From contig JAVZSA010000044.1 of assembly GCA_038880255.1 (NCBI GenBank), positions 1-9,248 on the forward strand: a DNA stretch of 9,248 bases. The letters run 5' to 3'. Source of the DNA: ARK-15 sp038880255 (GTDB lineage Archaea; Thermoplasmatota; Thermoplasmata; Thermoplasmatales; ARK-15). A program made the translations under genes and the position numbers. The notes beneath the pieces are model-generated. The model was not told where the DNA came from. It was given only the letters and a program-made list of their open reading frames with translations, and ran no database searches. Positions 7,230 to 9,248 of the stretch are shown piece by piece (position 1 is the stretch's first letter; every line of letters begins with the position of its first letter).

Positions 7230-8954
7230 TTAATCACCTCTAATTTTTCTAACTTCATTTACTATTTCATAAGGATAAAATGGTTCACCATTGTATTTAT
7301 TAATTTTAAATGTATCAATCCCTGTAAACATTTTTATTAGATTTGCCAATTGTCCTGAATAATTATTTTCTACCACTATTAATTTCTTACCCGAAGATTT
7401 TTTTATAAAATCTTGTGAATTGAAAGGATAAATGTATTTTATTTCAATTGCTCCAGCCTTTATTCCTATATTTCTTAATATTTCTACTGCTTCTTCAACA
7501 ACACCCTTTGTTGAACCCCATTGAATTAGTGCAAGTTCAGCATCATCAAGTAAATATGTTTTAAAGGCAGGTAAATTTTTACTTAATGTTTCAAGTTTTT
7601 TCATTCTTTTTTCTACTGAAAGCTTTCTTTTTATAGGATCTGTAATTGCATCACTTACAACATCACCTCTTTCATCGTGTTCATCACTGTCTTCATTATG
7701 CATTAAACCTTTCATACCAGGAAATGCTCTAGGTGAAATACCATTTTGTGTATATTTATATCTTAAAAAATTTTCCTCATTTTCATTCGCTATTAGACCT
7801 CTGTCAATTTTAAAGTCCAAATTTAAATTTTCTATTGATTCTAGTCTCTCAGACAAATAAAGATCTGAAACAATTATTACAGGCATTTGATATATATCTG
7901 CTAGGTTCAAAGCCTCCCTTGTAAAATAATATGCTTCTTCCACATCCCCAGGAGCAATAACTGCTCTTGGATAGTCCCCATGAGTAGAATTAATTATCAT
8001 TAATAAATCGCCCTGTTCTGTTTTAGTAGGAAGACCTGTACTTGGACCTGCTCTTTGAGATTCATAGATTACAACAGGAACTTCCAGCATTGCAGCCAAT
8101 CCCACACCTTCATGCATAAGATCGTAACCACCCCCAGAACTACCAGTCATAGCTCTAATACCTGCATAATTCATTCCTATAACCATATTAATTGCAGAAA
8201 TCTCATCCTCAGGTACTTTAACAAAAATGTCCAATTCCTTAGAATGTGAGGAAAGCCAATGTAATGTGGATGAAGCTGGAGTCATTGGATATGCAACATA
8301 TGCTTTTATTCCACCAACTGCAGCACCCAGTCCTACTGCTTCTCCGCCACCCATTAACATTTTTTTATTTTCATTAATTTTCAATGATCCAAAAATTTCG
8401 TAATTTGTCTTATAATAATTATACCCTTGCCTTGCAGCTTCAACATTCTCTTCTAAATCTTTACTTTTAAAAGTCGATTTTATTGCTGAAAGAAAAATTT
8501 CCAAATTAAGATTAAGTGAAGCTATCACCATGCCTAGTGCTACAGTATTCTTTAATAAGGGATTTTTACCAATTTTTGATGCAATTGACATAAGAGGGCT
8601 TGCTAAATATTTTACATAATCCCTTTTCACATAATTTTTTATGGATTCATCAAAAATTGCAATACCTTTTAAATATGGAGCTCCTCCCTCATTTATTTCT
8701 GGATTTGTATGTCTGTTCAATGCATCTTCATTTAAAGCAATTAAAATATCTAATTTATCTCCTTGGCTTTTTACTTTCTTTTCCGAAACCCTCACCTGAT
8801 ACCAACTATTTCCACCCCTTATCAAATCTTGATAGTAGTTATATCCAAAAACATGTAATCCATGACGCGTAAAAGTTTTCGCTAATAAATAACCTGCTGA
8901 TTGGACTCCATCCCCAGCAGCTCCTCCAATCCTAATCACATAATCATTACTCAT
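7230..8954 (-). CDS. 2-oxoacid:ferredoxin oxidoreductase, alpha subunit (gamma-alpha fusion)
   Basis: This is the large subunit of the two-subunit archaeal OFOR and partner of the beta subunit encoded next. Residues 1 to about 185 form the gamma domain (IRIGGAAGDGVQSAG at 7-21, IRGGNSWYQVRVSE at 45-58). From about 200 the alpha domain follows, with YPMTPASS (222-229, the YPITP-type substrate loop), PEDEISAIN (248-256), TGSSGGGYDLMHEG (270-283) and RAGPSTGLPTKTEQGD (301-316), which includes the conserved substrate-contact Arg301. An EHDERGD segment (425-431) and the C-terminal domain (about 465-574) complete it. At 574 residues it is somewhat shorter than the roughly 630-residue Sulfolobus homologue. 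It is first in the operon; the ATG at 8954-8952 has no ribosome site but lies about 26 bases after a TATA-like box, so translation is probably leaderless. No ferredoxin gene is adjacent. Confidence 0.96.
   Translation of the reverse strand: MSNDYVIRIGGAAGDGVQSAGYLLAKTFTRHGLHVFGYNYYQDLIRGGNSWYQVRVSEKKVKSQGDKLDILIALNEDALNRHTNPEINEGGAPYLKGIAIFDESIKNYVKRDYVKYLASPLMSIASKIGKNPLLKNTVALGMVIASLNLNLEIFLSAIKSTFKSKDLEENVEAARQGYNYYKTNYEIFGSLKINENKKMLMGGGEAVGLGAAVGGIKAYVAYPMTPASSTLHWLSSHSKELDIFVKVPEDEISAINMVIGMNYAGIRAMTGSSGGGYDLMHEGVGLAAMLEVPVVIYESQRAGPSTGLPTKTEQGDLLMIINSTHGDYPRAVIAPGDVEEAYYFTREALNLADIYQMPVIIVSDLYLSERLESIENLNLDFKIDRGLIANENEENFLRYKYTQNGISPRAFPGMKGLMHNEDSDEHDERGDVVSDAITDPIKRKLSVEKRMKKLETLSKNLPAFKTYLLDDAELALIQWGSTKGVVEEAVEILRNIGIKAGAIEIKYIYPFNSQDFIKKSSGKKLIVVENNYSGQLANLIKMFTGIDTFKINKYNGEPFYPYEIVNEVRKIRGD
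7234..7240 (-). promoter_or_regulatory. Shine-Dalgarno site of OFOR beta
   Basis: GAGGTGA (7240 to 7234 on the minus strand), with 6 bases before ATG 7227-7225, sits in the last codons of the alpha gene (Arg-Gly-Asp, then stop). It fixes the beta start and indicates co-translation with alpha. It is the only clear ribosome site in front of an intact gene here; the other genes appear leaderless. Confidence 0.85.
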
Positions 8955-8976
8955 ACTTTTATTGTAGTTAAATTTG

Positions 8977-8984
8977 AATATTAA
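8977..8984 (-). promoter_or_regulatory. TATA-like box of the OFOR operon
   Basis: Minus-strand TTAATATT (8984 to 8977), with an A-run just upstream, is centred about 26 bases before the ATG at 8954. This fits one promoter driving a leaderless alpha-beta transcript. The match is weaker than the other TATA boxes in the window. Confidence 0.45.
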
Positions 8985-9170
8985 TTTTTTGTATGTAGGA
9001 AACTTAATGTTATTATTTTTGCAAGAATCTATTTATTGATTGTAAATTTATTTTAATGAATTATTAACCATAACCTATCAATTCTCAGGTAATGTATTAT
9101 GTATTTTCTGTTATATTATCTCCTTTATCTATTCTTCATCACTGCAGTTTTACAAAGAAATTTAATATTA

Positions 9171-9179
9171 TTTATATAA
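9171..9179 (+). promoter_or_regulatory. TATA-like element near the right window edge
   Basis: TTTATATAA is a good TATA box reading rightward. It would place a transcript start near 9200, followed by ATG at 9216-9218 (MSGKIFVLLKS, open to the window end) after a short leader with no ribosome site. A TTG at 9194 in another frame is also open to the edge. The gene, if real, lies outside the window, so I list only the promoter. The rest of 9000-9170 shows no feature I can support. Confidence 0.35.
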
Positions 9180-9248
9180 TATATGTAAGAACATTGAACA
9201 AAAAAATTGTAATAGATGTCAGGAAAAATTTTTGTGCTATTGAAATCA

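Noticed and set aside
8055..8249. Plus-strand short open frame opposite OFOR alpha
   Set aside because: Antisense to the conserved alpha-domain motifs (RAGPSTGLPT, TGSSGGGYD); its His/Asn-rich composition is typical of a shadow frame.
12..8954. A new multi-gene system linking all five intact genes
   Set aside because: The genes are in separate transcription units on both strands, and four have well-known housekeeping or catabolic roles. Shared amino-acid catabolism is a plausible theme but not evidence of a new system.

Overview
The window looks like chromosomal DNA of an AT-rich, acidophilic, peptide-degrading archaeon. The best fit is Thermoplasmata (Thermoplasma/Picrophilus/Ferroplasma relatives); Sulfolobales are a weaker alternative. 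Four things point this way: a tricorn protease that aligns end to end with the Thermoplasma acidophilum enzyme as I remember it, a two-subunit archaeal 2-oxoacid:ferredoxin oxidoreductase (OFOR), TATA boxes centred about 26 bases before start codons (leaderless transcripts), and a Shine-Dalgarno site only at the internal gene of an operon. Genus cannot be settled from sequence reading alone.

Layout. Positions 12-1616 (minus) encode a long, mitochondrial-type delta-1-pyrroline-5-carboxylate dehydrogenase. Upstream on the same strand (1646-1990) is a small four-helix membrane protein of unknown function, with its own promoter. The gap 1991-3345 has no intact gene, but about 1 kb of it (2285-3300, plus) is the decayed remains of a TnpB gene of the IS200/IS605 (IS1341-like) group, broken by several frame changes and stops and ending in a hairpin. 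The remnant stops directly against the promoter of the tricorn gene (3346-6363, plus). Tricorn converges on an OFOR operon read on the minus strand: alpha (gamma-alpha fusion, 7230-8954), then beta (6376-7227). Only 12 bases separate the two converging stop codons, and T-tracts on each strand run into the opposing gene. Positions 8955-9248 hold the OFOR promoter and, at the right edge, a TATA-like site with a possible gene start that leaves the window.

How the genes fit together (inference). Tricorn cuts proteasome products to small peptides, P5C dehydrogenase turns proline/arginine-derived P5C into glutamate, and OFOR oxidises the 2-oxoacids left after amino-acid deamination to acyl-CoA, reducing ferredoxin. 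The intact genes therefore read as a protein and amino-acid catabolism neighbourhood, though not as one operon.

I see no CRISPR array, tRNA, rRNA or recognisable defence system. The least expected items are the TnpB fossil with its end hairpin next to the tricorn promoter, and apparent changes at substrate-contact positions of tricorn.
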